Shown here one piece after another: positions 44,667-55,083 of a stretch of 64,000 nucleotides of DNA. The translations under genes and the position numbers were made by a program. The notes beneath the pieces are model-generated. The model saw only the letters and a program-made list of their open reading frames with translations. It had not been told where the DNA came from and did no database searches. Source of the stretch: Thalassotalea algicola (GTDB lineage Bacteria; Pseudomonadota; Gammaproteobacteria; Enterobacterales; Alteromonadaceae); NCBI RefSeq assembly GCF_012932965.1, contig NZ_JABBXH010000003.1:641213-705212 (forward strand), written 5' to 3'. Each line of letters opens with the position of its first letter. Positions within the stretch are counted from its first letter, which is position 1.

Positions 44667-45674
44667 ATGGCGATTAAAGTAGGTATTAATGGATTCGGTC
44701 GAATGGGGCGTTTAGTCATGCGTGCCGCTTGGGACTGGCCTGAAGTTGAATTTGTTCAAATCAATGATCCAGCAGGTGATGCCGCAACGTTGGCTCATTT
44801 AATCAACTATGATTCTGTTCATGGCATATGGTCACATCAAGCTTCAGCGAAGTTAAACGAGATGTCAATCGGTGAAAAACGTATTGCAATTAGTAACAAT
44901 ACAACGATTGAAGACACTGATTGGTCTGGCTGCGACATTGTTGTCGAAGCGTCAGGAAAAATGAAAACAAAGGCTAAACTTCAGGCTTATTTAAATCAAG
45001 GTGTTAAAAAGGTAGTAGTTACTGCTCCAGTCAAAGAAGACGGGGTACTAAACATTGTTATGGGAGTTAATCAGCACTTATACAATGCAAATGAGCACTC
45101 AATTGTTACTGCTGCATCATGCACAACAAATTGCTTGGCTCCTGTAGTAAAGGTATTGCAAGAAAAGGTAGGTATTAAGCACGGTAGCATGACTACTATT
45201 CACGATATTACTAACACCCAAACCATATTAGATGCACCGCATAAAGATTTGCGCCGAGCACGAGCATGCGGGCAAAGTTTGATTCCAACCACTACTGGTT
45301 CAGCAACAGCAATAACTCATATTTTTCCTGAATTAAAAGGGAAACTAAATGGTCATGCAGTGCGAGTGCCTTTAGCTAATGCCTCTATTACTGATTGTGT
45401 ATTTGAGATGGTGCGTCCAATAACCGTAACAGAAATTAATCAACTTATGTCGGAAGCGGCTGAAGGTGAATTAGCGGGTGTATTAGGTTATGAAGAAAAA
45501 CCTTTAGTTTCGGTGGATTACAAGACAGACCCTCGCTCGAGTATTGTAGATGCGCTATCGACTATGGTGGTTAATGATACACAACTTAAAATGTACCTTT
45601 GGTATGACAACGAGTGGGGCTACGCGAACCGAACGGCTGAACTAATGAAAATGGTAGGACTAAGTGTTAGCTAA
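44667..45674 (+). CDS. ArsJ-associated glyceraldehyde-3-phosphate dehydrogenase
   Basis: A 335-residue GAPDH. The NAD-binding start is [17 protein letters not shown] and the catalytic Cys152 lies in [11 protein letters not shown]. In arsJ operons this enzyme uses arsenate in place of phosphate and makes 1-arseno-3-phosphoglycerate, which ArsJ exports. That is established for ArsJ systems; here it is inferred from gene order. It lies 28 bases after arsR and its last codons overlap the arsJ start by 11 bases. It is probably not the glycolytic housekeeping copy. Confidence 0.93.
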   Translation: MAIKVGINGFGRMGRLVMRAAWDWPEVEFVQINDPAGDAATLAHLINYDSVHGIWSHQASAKLNEMSIGEKRIAISNNTTIEDTDWSGCDIVVEASGKMKTKAKLQAYLNQGVKKVVVTAPVKEDGVLNIVMGVNQHLYNANEHSIVTAASCTTNCLAPVVKVLQEKVGIKHGSMTTIHDITNTQTILDAPHKDLRRARACGQSLIPTTTGSATAITHIFPELKGKLNGHAVRVPLANASITDCVFEMVRPITVTEINQLMSEAAEGELAGVLGYEEKPLVSVDYKTDPRSSIVDALSTMVVNDTQLKMYLWYDNEWGYANRTAELMKMVGLSVS

Positions 45675-46881
45675 ACTTGCCGCACTACCAACTGGGGTAC
45701 AGCAGTATCTAATTATTACAGGAAATTACTGGGCATTCACTCTAACGGATGGAGCACTACGTATGTTAGTAGTGCTTTATTTTCACCAGTTAGGCTATTC
45801 CCCGCTCTCCATAGCCATGTTGTTCTTATTTTATGAATTTTTTGGCGTGGTTACTAACTTAGTAGGGGGCTGGCTCGGTGCAAGAATTGGTTTAAATAAA
45901 ACCATGCAAATGGGCTTAGCTTTGCAAGTAATTGCGCTTTTAATGCTTACGTTACCTAGTGAATTCTTGACCGTGGCTTGGGTGATGCTAGCGCAAGCCT
46001 TTTCTGGTATTGCAAAAGATTTAAATAAAATGAGCGCCAAAAGTAGCATCAAAACCTTGGTGCCGAAAAATGCTGAAGGCGCTTTATATAAATGGGTGGC
46101 GTTACTCACAGGCTCGAAAAACACCCTAAAAGGTGTAGGGTTCTTTATTGGCGGCTTATTGCTCACGTGGCTAGGCTTTCAATTCGCTATTCTTACTATG
46201 GCATTAGCACTTTTTGTTGTTGTAATTGCCAGCCATTTTCTATTAACCCAAGAACTTGGAAAGGCTAAGAATAAACCTAAATTCACCGACGTTTTTTCAA
46301 AAAGTGCGGCGCTAAATTATCTTTCAGCTGCTCGCATGTGCTTATTTGCCGCGCGCGACGTATGGTTTGTGGTCGCAATTCCGGTATTCTTCGTTAGCCA
46401 ACTCGACTGGGCACACCATGAAGTTGGCTCATTTATGGCTATTTGGGTTATTGGGTATGGAGCTGTGCAGGCTCTAACACCTAAATATGTAAAGTTAACT
46501 GATCATAAAGTTAATAAAACTGCTGCAGCATTAGGCGGTTTGCTTGCCTTTTGTATTGCAGCCTTAGTGCTTGGCTTATTAAGTAATCTGAATATTGAAA
46601 AAGTATTAGTGTTCGGCTTACTCGCTTTTGGGGCAATATTTGCAATAAATTCAGCTGTTCATAGCTATATAATTGTCGCTATAGCAAAAGAAGATGGCGT
46701 GTCAATGGATGTTGGCTTTTATTATATGGCAAATGCCGTTGGTCGATTAATTGGTACCGTATTTTCTGGTGTGATATATCAACAATATGGCATTGTAGCG
46801 TGTTTAGTCAGTTCTTTGGTGCTAGCTACAGCTGGTGCATTGCTAATGTTGAAGGTGGAAATAACTGCAAATGATACTTAA
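45664..46881 (+). CDS. arsJ: organoarsenical efflux MFS transporter ArsJ
   Basis: A 405-residue inner-membrane transporter with about 12 helices. It begins [36 protein letters not shown], the recognised ArsJ opening, and has [20 protein letters not shown] in the first long loop. The start is a GTG inside the end of the gapdh gene, so the two are translationally coupled. It exports 1-arseno-3-phosphoglycerate, which breaks down outside to arsenate. Together with the neighbouring gapdh and arsR it makes a complete arsenate detoxification unit that needs no arsenate reductase. Confidence 0.93.
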   Translation: MLAKLAALPTGVQQYLIITGNYWAFTLTDGALRMLVVLYFHQLGYSPLSIAMLFLFYEFFGVVTNLVGGWLGARIGLNKTMQMGLALQVIALLMLTLPSEFLTVAWVMLAQAFSGIAKDLNKMSAKSSIKTLVPKNAEGALYKWVALLTGSKNTLKGVGFFIGGLLLTWLGFQFAILTMALALFVVVIASHFLLTQELGKAKNKPKFTDVFSKSAALNYLSAARMCLFAARDVWFVVAIPVFFVSQLDWAHHEVGSFMAIWVIGYGAVQALTPKYVKLTDHKVNKTAAALGGLLAFCIAALVLGLLSNLNIEKVLVFGLLAFGAIFAINSAVHSYIIVAIAKEDGVSMDVGFYYMANAVGRLIGTVFSGVIYQQYGIVACLVSSLVLATAGALLMLKVEITANDT

Positions 46882-47284
46882 AAATAATCATGATAGAACA
46901 ATATGCCATGCGTCTATTGGCACTAATGATTTGGGTAGGGCGAAAGCTTTCTATCAACCATTGTTGGCGACACTTGATGTGGAATTAGTTAGTGAATATG
47001 GTCACGCATTAGCTTTTGGCAAAGGGTATCCAGAATTTTGGGTTCAAATTCCATTTGATAAAAAGCCAATGTCTGTAGGTAACGGCACTCATTTTGGCTT
47101 TGTAGCAAAAACAAAACAACAAGTAGAAACGTTTTATCAAACAGCAATTGCTCTTGGTGCAAGGTGCAATGGTAAGCCAGGACCTCGCCCAGACTATGGC
47201 GACCCTTATTTTGGTTGCTTCGTCTTAGATTTAGATGGTAATAAAATAGAAGCAAGCTTTTGGGATTTCCAATGGAAAGGCTAA
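46871..47284 (+). CDS. VOC (glyoxalase/bleomycin-resistance-like) family protein
   Basis: A 137-residue single-domain vicinal oxygen chelate protein. It has CHASIGTNDLGRAKAFYQPLL at the start, THFGFVAK in the middle and FVLDLDGNKIEASFWDF at the end, giving candidate metal ligands His, His and Glu. Its gene overlaps the end of arsJ by 11 bases, so it belongs to the arsenate operon. It lacks the cysteine pattern I would expect for the C-As lyase ArsI, so its substrate is unknown. A role in handling arsenylated or aldehyde metabolites is conceivable. Confidence 0.82.
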   Translation: MILKNNHDRTICHASIGTNDLGRAKAFYQPLLATLDVELVSEYGHALAFGKGYPEFWVQIPFDKKPMSVGNGTHFGFVAKTKQQVETFYQTAIALGARCNGKPGPRPDYGDPYFGCFVLDLDGNKIEASFWDFQWKG

Positions 47285-47414
47285 ATGAATATATTATAAC
47301 TTATTGATTTTTAAGTTTTTGAATCATTATAAAAAATATACAAACTCTATTTTGACTGCTCGCCAAATATAGATATACTGCTAGTCCATAAAAATAATAA
47401 TCTGGGTGGGTTAG

Positions 47415-49340
47415 TTGCTTAAGTTTGCGAGCCGAAAAACAAGGAAAACCTTAAAGACTCTTTTAGGGTTAGTCTTTTTCGCGTACCTTGTAACCAGTAA
47501 AAGTTTTGCTTATTCAGAGACAAATAATCGTGTGCTCAACTTTGTCGAACAGCTTGAAGATATTAGAACCCTGTCTGATAGTGATCAAAAGTCAGCTATA
47601 GAAAAGTTGAAGTTAATCAAACCAAGCCTTAATGAATTCCCACTTAACCAACAATTAGAATATTACCATTTACTTGCTGAAACACATTCTTTACTTGGTC
47701 AGCATAGGTTGGCTCGCTCAACCGCTGAACAAGCTTTAGTGCTTGCTTCTGGTTTAATATCCCCTCGTATTGTTATTGCCAAATTAGCATATGATCTTGG
47801 CTATTCATTAGAGTCTCTAGGTCACCTTGATTTAGCATTAGAGCAATATCTATCTGGACTTGATGTTGCGGAGTCGTTAGAGGAGCAGAAAGAAATTGCT
47901 GTAGGTTTAATTAATGTTGGGGCAATTTATTATCAGACAGCTAAATTGTCGGAAGCAATAATTACCATTAATGAAGCGCTAACCATTGCTGAGAACTTAA
48001 GTGATAAAGAGCTTAAAGGGCTCGTTTATAGTGAATTAGGAATTTTATACGGTAGTCTTGGTGAACCTGAAAAGTCGATAGAATTTTATAAAAACTCTTA
48101 TCGTTATTATACCGAGGCTGACAAGCCACTATTAGCGATTAATAACTTGCGGAATATTGCGAGTAGCTATAGAGGGCAAGGCAAAACAGACCAAGCTATT
48201 GCCAGTTATAATAGGCTTTTAGATGCGTTGGAAGGAATAAATCACGTAGAGATGGAATTTAGCGCACATGTTGGCTTAGCGACGATTTATGCAGATGAAG
48301 AAACCAAACAATATGATTTGGCAATTGAGCACTTAACTAAAACTGAGCAATTATTATCCCAAGTAGAACACCACTTTTTACCTTTTCGCTTTCTTATAGA
48401 TAAAGCTGTCGTCTATAAAGAAATGAAGCGTTATGAAGAAACACTTGCGATTGTTGAAGAAGCCCTAAATTTATTCCACAGTAAGCAATTCAAAGTTACC
48501 CCGATGAATGAGGCCGTTTTATTAGTGCTACGCTCAGAGACATATCGGTTAATGGGGCGTTATAAAGAGGCTTATGATACATACCTTCGCGTTTACGATC
48601 TTAATATGGAAGACATGCAAAACAGTCAAACTCAATCTGTAGCAGAATTAAGATTACAATATGAGAGTAGACGCGCAGATATTGAAAATAGTTTATTGGC
48701 AAACAAAAGTAAGCTTGAATCAATTGCGTTGGATGAAGCGCGAGAAAATTCTGAAAATAAGCAAAATTACATATATTACATTTCAATAATCGTCGTTATT
48801 TTCGCGATATTATTAAATGTTTTACGAAAAAGTCAGCGACAACTACTTAAGGTTTCTCGTACAGATGCGCTAACGCAATTAATCAACAGAAGAAGATTTA
48901 TTGAATTAGCAAATAGAGAACTTGTTAAAGCTAAGAAACAGAAAGAAAGTGTGGCGTTATTGGTGATTGATTGTGACTTGTTTAAGACAATTAATGATAA
49001 TTATGGGCATGCTACTGGTGACAATGCTTTGAAACTGCTGACTAGACTTGGTCAGCAACACTTTGCTAAACCTGAAATATTTGGTCGTTATGGTGGGGAA
49101 GAGTTTATGGTTCTCTTGCCTGGTACTACCCGAGAACAAGCTATCGAAAAAGCTCAGCACTATAGAAAAGCTGTCTCAGCACTGTCTTGGAATGATGAAA
49201 ATGAGCACTTACTTAGCGTTAGTATAGGTGTGGTAACTACGACTGACGCAAACAGTTATAATTTTGAGGAATTATTCGAATTGGCTGACAGCTTGTTGTA
49301 TCAAGCAAAAGAAAAAGGGAGAAATCAAGTATGCGTTTGA
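47415..49340 (+). CDS. TPR-repeat diguanylate cyclase
   Basis: A 641-residue protein. The signal-like segment (about 10-33) suggests export of the N-terminal part, which is a set of TPR repeats (about 75-420, such as AVGLINVGAIYYQTAKLSEAIITINEALTIA). A coiled coil and a membrane helix (about 450-468) follow. The C-terminal GGDEF domain (about 480-641) has an intact GGEEF. The position five residues before it reads AKPE, not RxxD, so the inhibitory I-site is missing. It should make c-di-GMP in response to an external or periplasmic cue. Start is TTG at 47415; the next gene overlaps by 10 bases. Confidence 0.88.
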   Translation: MLKFASRKTRKTLKTLLGLVFFAYLVTSKSFAYSETNNRVLNFVEQLEDIRTLSDSDQKSAIEKLKLIKPSLNEFPLNQQLEYYHLLAETHSLLGQHRLARSTAEQALVLASGLISPRIVIAKLAYDLGYSLESLGHLDLALEQYLSGLDVAESLEEQKEIAVGLINVGAIYYQTAKLSEAIITINEALTIAENLSDKELKGLVYSELGILYGSLGEPEKSIEFYKNSYRYYTEADKPLLAINNLRNIASSYRGQGKTDQAIASYNRLLDALEGINHVEMEFSAHVGLATIYADEETKQYDLAIEHLTKTEQLLSQVEHHFLPFRFLIDKAVVYKEMKRYEETLAIVEEALNLFHSKQFKVTPMNEAVLLVLRSETYRLMGRYKEAYDTYLRVYDLNMEDMQNSQTQSVAELRLQYESRRADIENSLLANKSKLESIALDEARENSENKQNYIYYISIIVVIFAILLNVLRKSQRQLLKVSRTDALTQLINRRRFIELANRELVKAKKQKESVALLVIDCDLFKTINDNYGHATGDNALKLLTRLGQQHFAKPEIFGRYGGEEFMVLLPGTTREQAIEKAQHYRKAVSALSWNDENEHLLSVSIGVVTTTDANSYNFEELFELADSLLYQAKEKGRNQVCV

Positions 49341-50509
49341 TAAGCTTGATTTTTGCCATGCTGAGCAGTGCTGTTATTTCTCATTCTGTTCAAGCTGAAT
49401 CAGAACAAACAATGGCGGTTGCAAATGAGTTGCTTGCTGCTGTTGAAAAAGTAACATCTGAAGCTATTCATTCAGAAGAAGAGTTTAATAAGTCACTCAC
49501 TGATATTCAGCCTAGTAATGCTGCTGAACAATTATTAGTTTATTATGCCAAAGGTGTCATCGCTTATAATCGTGTTCAGCTTCATCAAACGGTCACTTAT
49601 TTACAACAAGCTAATGCACTAGTTGAAGAACTGCCTGAAGAAATGAAGGCACAATCTCCTTATTATCATTTTCACAAAGTATTATCCGATGCTTATGTTG
49701 CATTAGACAACTATCAGTATGGCTATCAACATAAACGCAAGTATTTAATTAAGTATGCAGAAGAGTTTGATAACAAAGATAAACTTTTATTGGCGTCGCT
49801 TGAAAGTAAGTATCAGGTAAAACAAAAAGAACAACTTAACCAGTTATTGATACAACAGAATAAACTGAAGCAAGTTGAAATTAAGCAATTAGAACAAAAG
49901 AAAAGTGTACAAGAACGCAATACCATCATTTTAATATGTATCGGTATTGTGTTTATGCTAATGATTGTTCGCCAATTGAAAGTTAGACAGAAACTTAAAT
50001 GGTTATCTTCAACCGATACGTTAACTGGACTTAGAAATCGAAAGAGTTTATTTGAAGCGTCTAATGGTTTAGTTAGAGAGGCTTTGGATAATCACTTGCC
50101 GTTGGGCATTATGGTTATCGATATTGATCACTTTAAAGAGATTAACGATCAATATGGCCACCAAGTTGGAGATGTTGTTTTAAAGCTTGTTGCTAAATTA
50201 GGGCAAGAAGTTATGCGCTCAAGAGACGTCTTTGCTCGATTAGGCGGTGAAGAATTTGTCGCTGTATTACCAGAAGCTGATATAGATTCAGTAAATGCCA
50301 TTGCAATGCGGTTGAAAGATAAAATAGCGCAAGAACCCCAGCAGGTAAAAGCTCATCGTATCTCGGTGACTGTTAGTATAGGTATTGCCCAATTAAGCGA
50401 AAAAGTGCCAAATTTTGATGCGTTAGTAAAATCTGCTGATGAGGCAATGTATCAAGCAAAGCAGGCGGGCCGTAATCAAGTGGTTATTTTTAACTCAGCT
50501 TCAAACTAA
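49331..50509 (+). CDS. membrane diguanylate cyclase
   Basis: A 392-residue protein with a signal peptide (cleavage near VQA-ESE, residue 22). A periplasmic helical region follows (about 25-190), then a membrane helix (about 197-214) and a C-terminal GGDEF domain. The GGEEF active site is intact, and the sequence RSRD five residues upstream is a proper I-site, so product inhibition by c-di-GMP is expected. It resembles the C-terminal half of the preceding protein and is probably a paralogue; the start ATG overlaps the previous gene by 10 bases, so the two are made together. Confidence 0.88.
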   Translation: MRLISLIFAMLSSAVISHSVQAESEQTMAVANELLAAVEKVTSEAIHSEEEFNKSLTDIQPSNAAEQLLVYYAKGVIAYNRVQLHQTVTYLQQANALVEELPEEMKAQSPYYHFHKVLSDAYVALDNYQYGYQHKRKYLIKYAEEFDNKDKLLLASLESKYQVKQKEQLNQLLIQQNKLKQVEIKQLEQKKSVQERNTIILICIGIVFMLMIVRQLKVRQKLKWLSSTDTLTGLRNRKSLFEASNGLVREALDNHLPLGIMVIDIDHFKEINDQYGHQVGDVVLKLVAKLGQEVMRSRDVFARLGGEEFVAVLPEADIDSVNAIAMRLKDKIAQEPQQVKAHRISVTVSIGIAQLSEKVPNFDALVKSADEAMYQAKQAGRNQVVIFNSASN

Positions 50510-50750
50510 TCCCTTCGAAATCGTACTTAAAATTGCTAATTCGGGTTTTTTCTATTTAGATAATCAGATAAGCTAACCATACTCGTTTAGCGAGATCATA
50601 TAGTGAGATCTAATGATCTTAACCATAGATAACAATAATAAAGATTTTATCGGCTAGTATGTTTTATGTAGCGCAATTTCACCAATATGAATTTGTTCTC
50701 TAAATGTTATTTAGCCCGGCAGAATACTCTGTATTTAGGAAATTTAATTC

Positions 50751-53066
50751 ATGTCTGATGTGCTCGAATATAGCCTAGAAGGTATTGAACAAGTCCCACT
50801 AAGAAAGTTCACTGAAGAAGCATACCTTAATTACTCCATGTACGTAATTATGGATAGAGCGCTTCCGCATATTGGTGATGGTTTAAAACCAGTTCAGCGA
50901 CGTATTGTCTATGCAATGTCGGAATTGGGTTTATCTGCGCTTGCTAAATATAAAAAGTCGGCACGTACTGTAGGTGACGTTTTAGGTAAATTTCATCCTC
51001 ATGGTGATTCAGCATGTTATGAAGCTATGGTGCTGATGGCGCAGCCATTCTCTTATCGTTATCCACTGGTTGATGGCCAAGGAAACTGGGGGGCACCAGA
51101 TGATCCAAAATCATTTGCCGCGATGCGTTATACCGAAGCTCGATTATCTAAATTTAGTGAAGTTTTACTGCAAGAGCTAGGTCAAGGCACAGTAGATTGG
51201 GTGCCTAACTTTGATGGCACCATGAAAGAGCCAAAAACCTTACCAGCACGATTACCTCATATCATGTTAAATGGTATTACAGGTATAGCCGTTGGTATGG
51301 CAACAGATATTCCACCACATAATGTTCGTGAGATTGCCAATGCATGTGTGCACTTAATCGAGCAGCCTAAATCAGAGCTTGGTGAGTTGCTGGAATATGT
51401 TCAAGGTCCTGATTACCCAACAGATGCCGAGATAATTACCCCGAAAACAGAGATTGAAAAAATTTATCAAACCGGTCGCGGTAGTATTAAGATGCGTGCG
51501 GTTTATGAAATTGAACATGGTGAAATTGTTATCACCTCGTTACCTCATCAGGCATCAGGAGCGAAAGTTCTTGAGCAGATAGCTAATCAAATGCAAGCTA
51601 AAAAGTTGCCTATGGTAGTTGATCTGCGTGATGAGTCTGATCATGAAAACCCAATACGATTAGTTGTTGTTCCTCGCTCTAACAGGGTAGATACAGAGCA
51701 GTTAATGCAGCATTTGTTTGCGACAACTGATTTAGAAAAAAACTATCGCGTTAACCTAAATATGATTGGCTTAGATAACAAGCCCGCGGTGAAAAATCTA
51801 CGTGATATTTTGGCTGAGTGGTTAGAGTTTCGTCGTGAAACGACCCGTCGTCGGTTGCAATATCGTTTAGACAAAGTAATGGCTCGTTTACATATTTTAG
51901 ACGGCCTACTTGTTGCTTATTTAAACATTGATGAAGTTATTGAAATCATTAGAACATTTGATGATCCTAAAGCTGAATTAATGAGTCGTTTTGATCTTTC
52001 AGAAATTCAAGCCAATGCAATTTTAGAAATTAAACTTCGCCAATTAGCGAAGTTAGAAGAGATTAAAATTCGCGGTGAGCAGGATGAGCTGAATAAAGAA
52101 AGAGAAAAGCTAGAAAAAATCCTTGCCTCTAAAGCGCGTATGAATACGCTACTGAAAAAAGAAATTTTAGCTGCGGCGGAACAATATGGCGACGATCGTC
52201 GTTCACAAATTGTTGAACGCGGTGAAGCAAAAGCCTTATCAGAAAAAGATTTAGTGCCAAGTGAACCAGTTACGGTTGTCGTCTCAGAAAAAGGTTGGGC
52301 GCGTTGTGCCAAAGGGCATGATATAGAACCAGAGCAAATGAGTTATAAAGCAGGTGATGGTTACTTGTGTTCAGCGAAAGGGCGAAGTAATAGGCCAGTG
52401 GCGTTTATTGATTCTACGGGCCGAGCATATACCGCAGATGCGCATAGTTTGCCAACAGCTAGAAGCCAAGGTGAGCCACTAACCGGTCGCTTTAATATTG
52501 CTACGGGTGAAGCTATAACAAAAATAGTTATGGCGGATGATGAAAGTAAATACTTACTAAGTTCTGATGCAGGTTATGGATTTGTCGGTAGCTTTGCCGA
52601 CATGGTAAGCCGCAATAAAAACGGTAAAGCGTTATTAAGTTTACCTGCTAATTCAAAAGTAATGGAGCCTAAAGCCATTAATGATATCGACAATAGCTTG
52701 TGTTTGGCGATTACTAGTGAAGGTCGGATGTTGGTATTCCCCATTAAAGATTTACCAATGTTAAGTAAAGGCAAAGGCAATAAGATTATTAATATTGCTT
52801 CGGCTCGTGCTAAAGCTAGAGAAGAGTATGTCACCTTATTAGAGGTTATCACTTCAAGTGATTCAATTACATTACATGCTGGTCGAAGAAAGTTAACGTT
52901 AAAAGCAGCTGATATTGAACACTATAGAGGTGAACGAGGACGTAGAGGTAATAAATTACCTAGAGGCTTACAACGAGTAGATCGCATTGAGATAGACGCA
53001 GTGTCTACAACTATAGAACAGGATACGTCGATTGAAGACACTACTGGTGGAGTTGAGCCAGAATAA
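50751..53066 (+). CDS. parC: DNA topoisomerase IV subunit A
   Basis: A 771-residue breakage-reunion subunit of topoisomerase IV. The catalytic Tyr127 lies in [11 protein letters not shown]. The quinolone region [15 protein letters not shown] keeps Ser87 and Glu91 (E. coli Ser80 and Glu84), the drug-sensitive residues. The C-terminal half is the beta-pinwheel DNA-wrapping domain. It works with ParE encoded at 40443. It is preceded by a 241-base region with no gene and followed by a good terminator. Confidence 0.98.
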   Translation: MSDVLEYSLEGIEQVPLRKFTEEAYLNYSMYVIMDRALPHIGDGLKPVQRRIVYAMSELGLSALAKYKKSARTVGDVLGKFHPHGDSACYEAMVLMAQPFSYRYPLVDGQGNWGAPDDPKSFAAMRYTEARLSKFSEVLLQELGQGTVDWVPNFDGTMKEPKTLPARLPHIMLNGITGIAVGMATDIPPHNVREIANACVHLIEQPKSELGELLEYVQGPDYPTDAEIITPKTEIEKIYQTGRGSIKMRAVYEIEHGEIVITSLPHQASGAKVLEQIANQMQAKKLPMVVDLRDESDHENPIRLVVVPRSNRVDTEQLMQHLFATTDLEKNYRVNLNMIGLDNKPAVKNLRDILAEWLEFRRETTRRRLQYRLDKVMARLHILDGLLVAYLNIDEVIEIIRTFDDPKAELMSRFDLSEIQANAILEIKLRQLAKLEEIKIRGEQDELNKEREKLEKILASKARMNTLLKKEILAAAEQYGDDRRSQIVERGEAKALSEKDLVPSEPVTVVVSEKGWARCAKGHDIEPEQMSYKAGDGYLCSAKGRSNRPVAFIDSTGRAYTADAHSLPTARSQGEPLTGRFNIATGEAITKIVMADDESKYLLSSDAGYGFVGSFADMVSRNKNGKALLSLPANSKVMEPKAINDIDNSLCLAITSEGRMLVFPIKDLPMLSKGKGNKIINIASARAKAREEYVTLLEVITSSDSITLHAGRRKLTLKAADIEHYRGERGRRGNKLPRGLQRVDRIEIDAVSTTIEQDTSIEDTTGGVEPE

Positions 53067-53223
53067 CGGGCAATGTTGAATACGTATGCAACTAATTGCA
53101 TGAGATTACTGCACACGGTTAGTATGAAGTTGATGATATAGACATGCTGTTAATGCTTATATCGTAACCTTTTCCCTTGGTTACTTTATTTAATAGTGTT
53201 TTTGTAAAGTTCACACGTTTTTT

Positions 53224-53256
53224 AAGCACACAAGCGTATGCGAGTGTGCTTTTTTT
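53224..53256 (+). terminator. rho-independent terminator after parC
   Basis: AAGCACAC and GTGTGCTT pair around a 12-base loop that includes its own short GC/GC pairing, followed by seven T. It lies 158 bases after the parC stop. Confidence 0.8.
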
Positions 53257-53386
53257 ATATACAGGAAGTATGGTATGCCGTGATGTCAGGACGACAAAGA
53301 ACGGCGATATACAGGAAGTATAGTATGCCGTGATGTCAGGACGACAAAGAACGGCGATATACAGGAAATATGGTATGCCGTGATGT
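53257..53386. repeat. 50-bp-period tandem repeat, 2.6 copies
   Basis: Units begin ATATACAGGAA at 53257, 53307 and 53357, each exactly 50 bases apart. Copies 1 and 2 differ at one base (GTATGG versus GTATAG); the third keeps the first 30 bases (one change, GGAAATATGG) and then diverges. Each unit has TATGCCGTGATGTCAGGACG and ACAAAGAACGGCG, containing CCGT and ACGG parts able to fold back. It starts right after the parC terminator. It may belong to a dispersed intergenic repeat family; no coding frame is convincing. Confidence 0.8.
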
Positions 53387-53419
53387 AGCCATCGAGGCTA
53401 TCATTGTCAATAAACAACT

Positions 53420-53442
53420 ATTGGATTCTCAAGTTATCCAAT
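53420..53442. promoter_or_regulatory. inverted repeat upstream of sugar permease, dyad 1
   Basis: ATTGGAT and ATCCAAT are perfect arms around nine bases, about 100 bases before the MFS start. It might be an operator of the adjacent LacI regulator, but it does not have the usual central CG of LacI sites. Confidence 0.35.
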
Positions 53443-53463
53443 CAAACGTGAACTAATTACTAC

Positions 53464-53480
53464 TGCTGAAAAATTCAGCA
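53464..53480. promoter_or_regulatory. inverted repeat upstream of sugar permease, dyad 2
   Basis: TGCTGAA and TTCAGCA are perfect arms with a 3-base centre (AAA), 62 bases before the MFS start codon. It is a regulatory dyad or a short RNA hairpin. Confidence 0.4.
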
Positions 53481-53541
53481 AGCTTATAGCCATATCATTG
53501 CGAAAAAATATAATGATTAACGCAATTGTCGGGGATAACTT

Positions 53542-54999
53542 ATGAATACAACCAAGCCAACGTTAAGTTTTTGGCAAATCTGGAACGTAAGTTTTGGGTT
53601 TTTAGGTGTGCAAATTGGCTTTGCATTACAAAACGGAAACGTTAGTCGCATCTTATCCGATCTAGGTGCCGATTTATCTTCATTGTCTTTATTTTGGTTA
53701 GCTGCCCCCATTATGGGATTAATTGTACAACCAATTGTTGGTGCTGCTTCCGATAAAACATGGAATGGTTTAGGGCGAAGGTTGCCATTTATTTTAGGTG
53801 GTGCAATAGTTGCTGCGATGGCTATGGCTTTATTACCTAATGCTTCAATGGTTGTCGCATTTATTCCGCCGATGATTTTCGGCTTGTTTATCTTTGCGAT
53901 CAAAGATGCTGCTTTTAATGTAACTTTTCAGCCATTTAGATCGTTAGTGTCGGATATGGTGCCAGATAAACAGCGAAACCTTGGTTATTCTGTTCAAACA
54001 CTGCTAATTAATATTGGCGCCGTAATTGGTTCTATACTCCCGTTTTTCTTAACAAATGTCATAGGCTTAGATAATTTATCTGCACAAGGTGAAGTAGCAC
54101 CGTCGGTCATTTGGTCATTTTATATTGGTGCTACTGTGTTGTTTGGGTCAGTACTTTGGACGGTATTTAAAACAAAGGAATATCCACCAGAGCAGTATTA
54201 CGCTTTTAAAAATATGGACGCAGAAGCGGTCGCCAAAGAGCAGCAAGCTGAAAAATCCTTGAGAGAAAGGTTGGTTGGCTTTTGGGGCTTGTTTAAAGAT
54301 ATGCCCGTGATTATGAAGCAATTGGCATTAGTCCAGTTCTTCTCATGGTTTGCGCTATTCATAATGTGGACCTATACGCCAGCAGCCATTACGCAACATA
54401 CATGGGGCGTAGCAATTGATTGGTTTGATCCTGCCTATATCAAAGCTGCAGGCGGCTTGCCAGCAGATATCGCCGCAGCGAAAGGTTCTGCGGGCGATTG
54501 GGTTGGTATTTTATATGCAGCACAGGCATTGTTCTCTGTGCTATTTGCCATGGTATTAACGAAGTTAGCAGATACTTTTGGCCGTAAGTTAACTTATTCA
54601 CTAAGTTTAATTGCTGGTGGTTTGGGCTATTTAAGCTTTGCGCTATTTCAAGACCCGACAATTACTCAGGTTGATTTATTAATAACACAAGTCGAAGTTC
54701 CACAAGGAGCGATTGGCCTCGTATGGTCGATGGTAGGCATTGGTATCGCTTGGGCAGCTATTTTAGCAATGCCTTACGCAATATTAGCGGGAGCTTTACC
54801 GGCGGATAAAACAGGTGTTTATATGGGGATATTCAACTTTACCATCGCAGCACCTCAAATAGTTTCAGGTATAGCTTCAGGTTGGATATTAAGTAACGTA
54901 TTTGATAATGAAGCAATTAACATTATTATGCTGGCCGGCGGCGCTATGTTCTTAGGTGCATTGTCTGTAGTATTTGTAAAAGATAAAGATGCTGGATAG
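53542..54999 (+). CDS. MFS sugar transporter (SLC45/maltose-permease-like)
   Basis: A 485-residue inner-membrane protein with about 12 helices. The opening LSFWQIWNVSFGFLGVQIGFALQNGNVSRI and PIMGLIVQPIVGAASDKTWNGLGRRLPFI match the MFS group related to SLC45 and bacterial maltose or alpha-glucoside permeases. A large periplasmic loop lies around residues 285-320. The next gene is a convergent LacI repressor, which supports sugar uptake. The exact sugar is not visible, and no glycoside hydrolase is in the window. Confidence 0.85.
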   Translation: MNTTKPTLSFWQIWNVSFGFLGVQIGFALQNGNVSRILSDLGADLSSLSLFWLAAPIMGLIVQPIVGAASDKTWNGLGRRLPFILGGAIVAAMAMALLPNASMVVAFIPPMIFGLFIFAIKDAAFNVTFQPFRSLVSDMVPDKQRNLGYSVQTLLINIGAVIGSILPFFLTNVIGLDNLSAQGEVAPSVIWSFYIGATVLFGSVLWTVFKTKEYPPEQYYAFKNMDAEAVAKEQQAEKSLRERLVGFWGLFKDMPVIMKQLALVQFFSWFALFIMWTYTPAAITQHTWGVAIDWFDPAYIKAAGGLPADIAAAKGSAGDWVGILYAAQALFSVLFAMVLTKLADTFGRKLTYSLSLIAGGLGYLSFALFQDPTITQVDLLITQVEVPQGAIGLVWSMVGIGIAWAAILAMPYAILAGALPADKTGVYMGIFNFTIAAPQIVSGIASGWILSNVFDNEAINIIMLAGGAMFLGALSVVFVKDKDAG

Positions 55000-55017
55000 T
55001 ACTTGGTATCGCACATT

Positions 55018-55043
55018 AAAAAAGGGACATTAGTCCCTTTTTT
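55018..55043. terminator. bidirectional terminator between MFS and LacI genes
   Basis: AAAAAAGGGAC and GTCCCTTTTTT pair perfectly around ATTA. It serves the convergent permease and repressor genes. Confidence 0.85.
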
Positions 55044-55083
55044 AATTTTATAATCATATAGTTATCAATAAGTATTTGAGATA

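Noticed and set aside
50590..50640. Short GAGATC/GATC repeats before parC as a control site
   Set aside because: The dyads are short and imperfect, and could easily be chance in a 241-base AT-rich region.
53257..53386. Regular repeats that might be a small CRISPR array
   Set aside because: The whole 50-bp period is conserved, with no variable spacers, and no cas genes are near. It is a plain tandem repeat.
53517..53903. Minus-strand 128-codon frame over the sugar permease start
   Set aside because: It is antisense to the clearly coding MFS protein and has no supporting signals.
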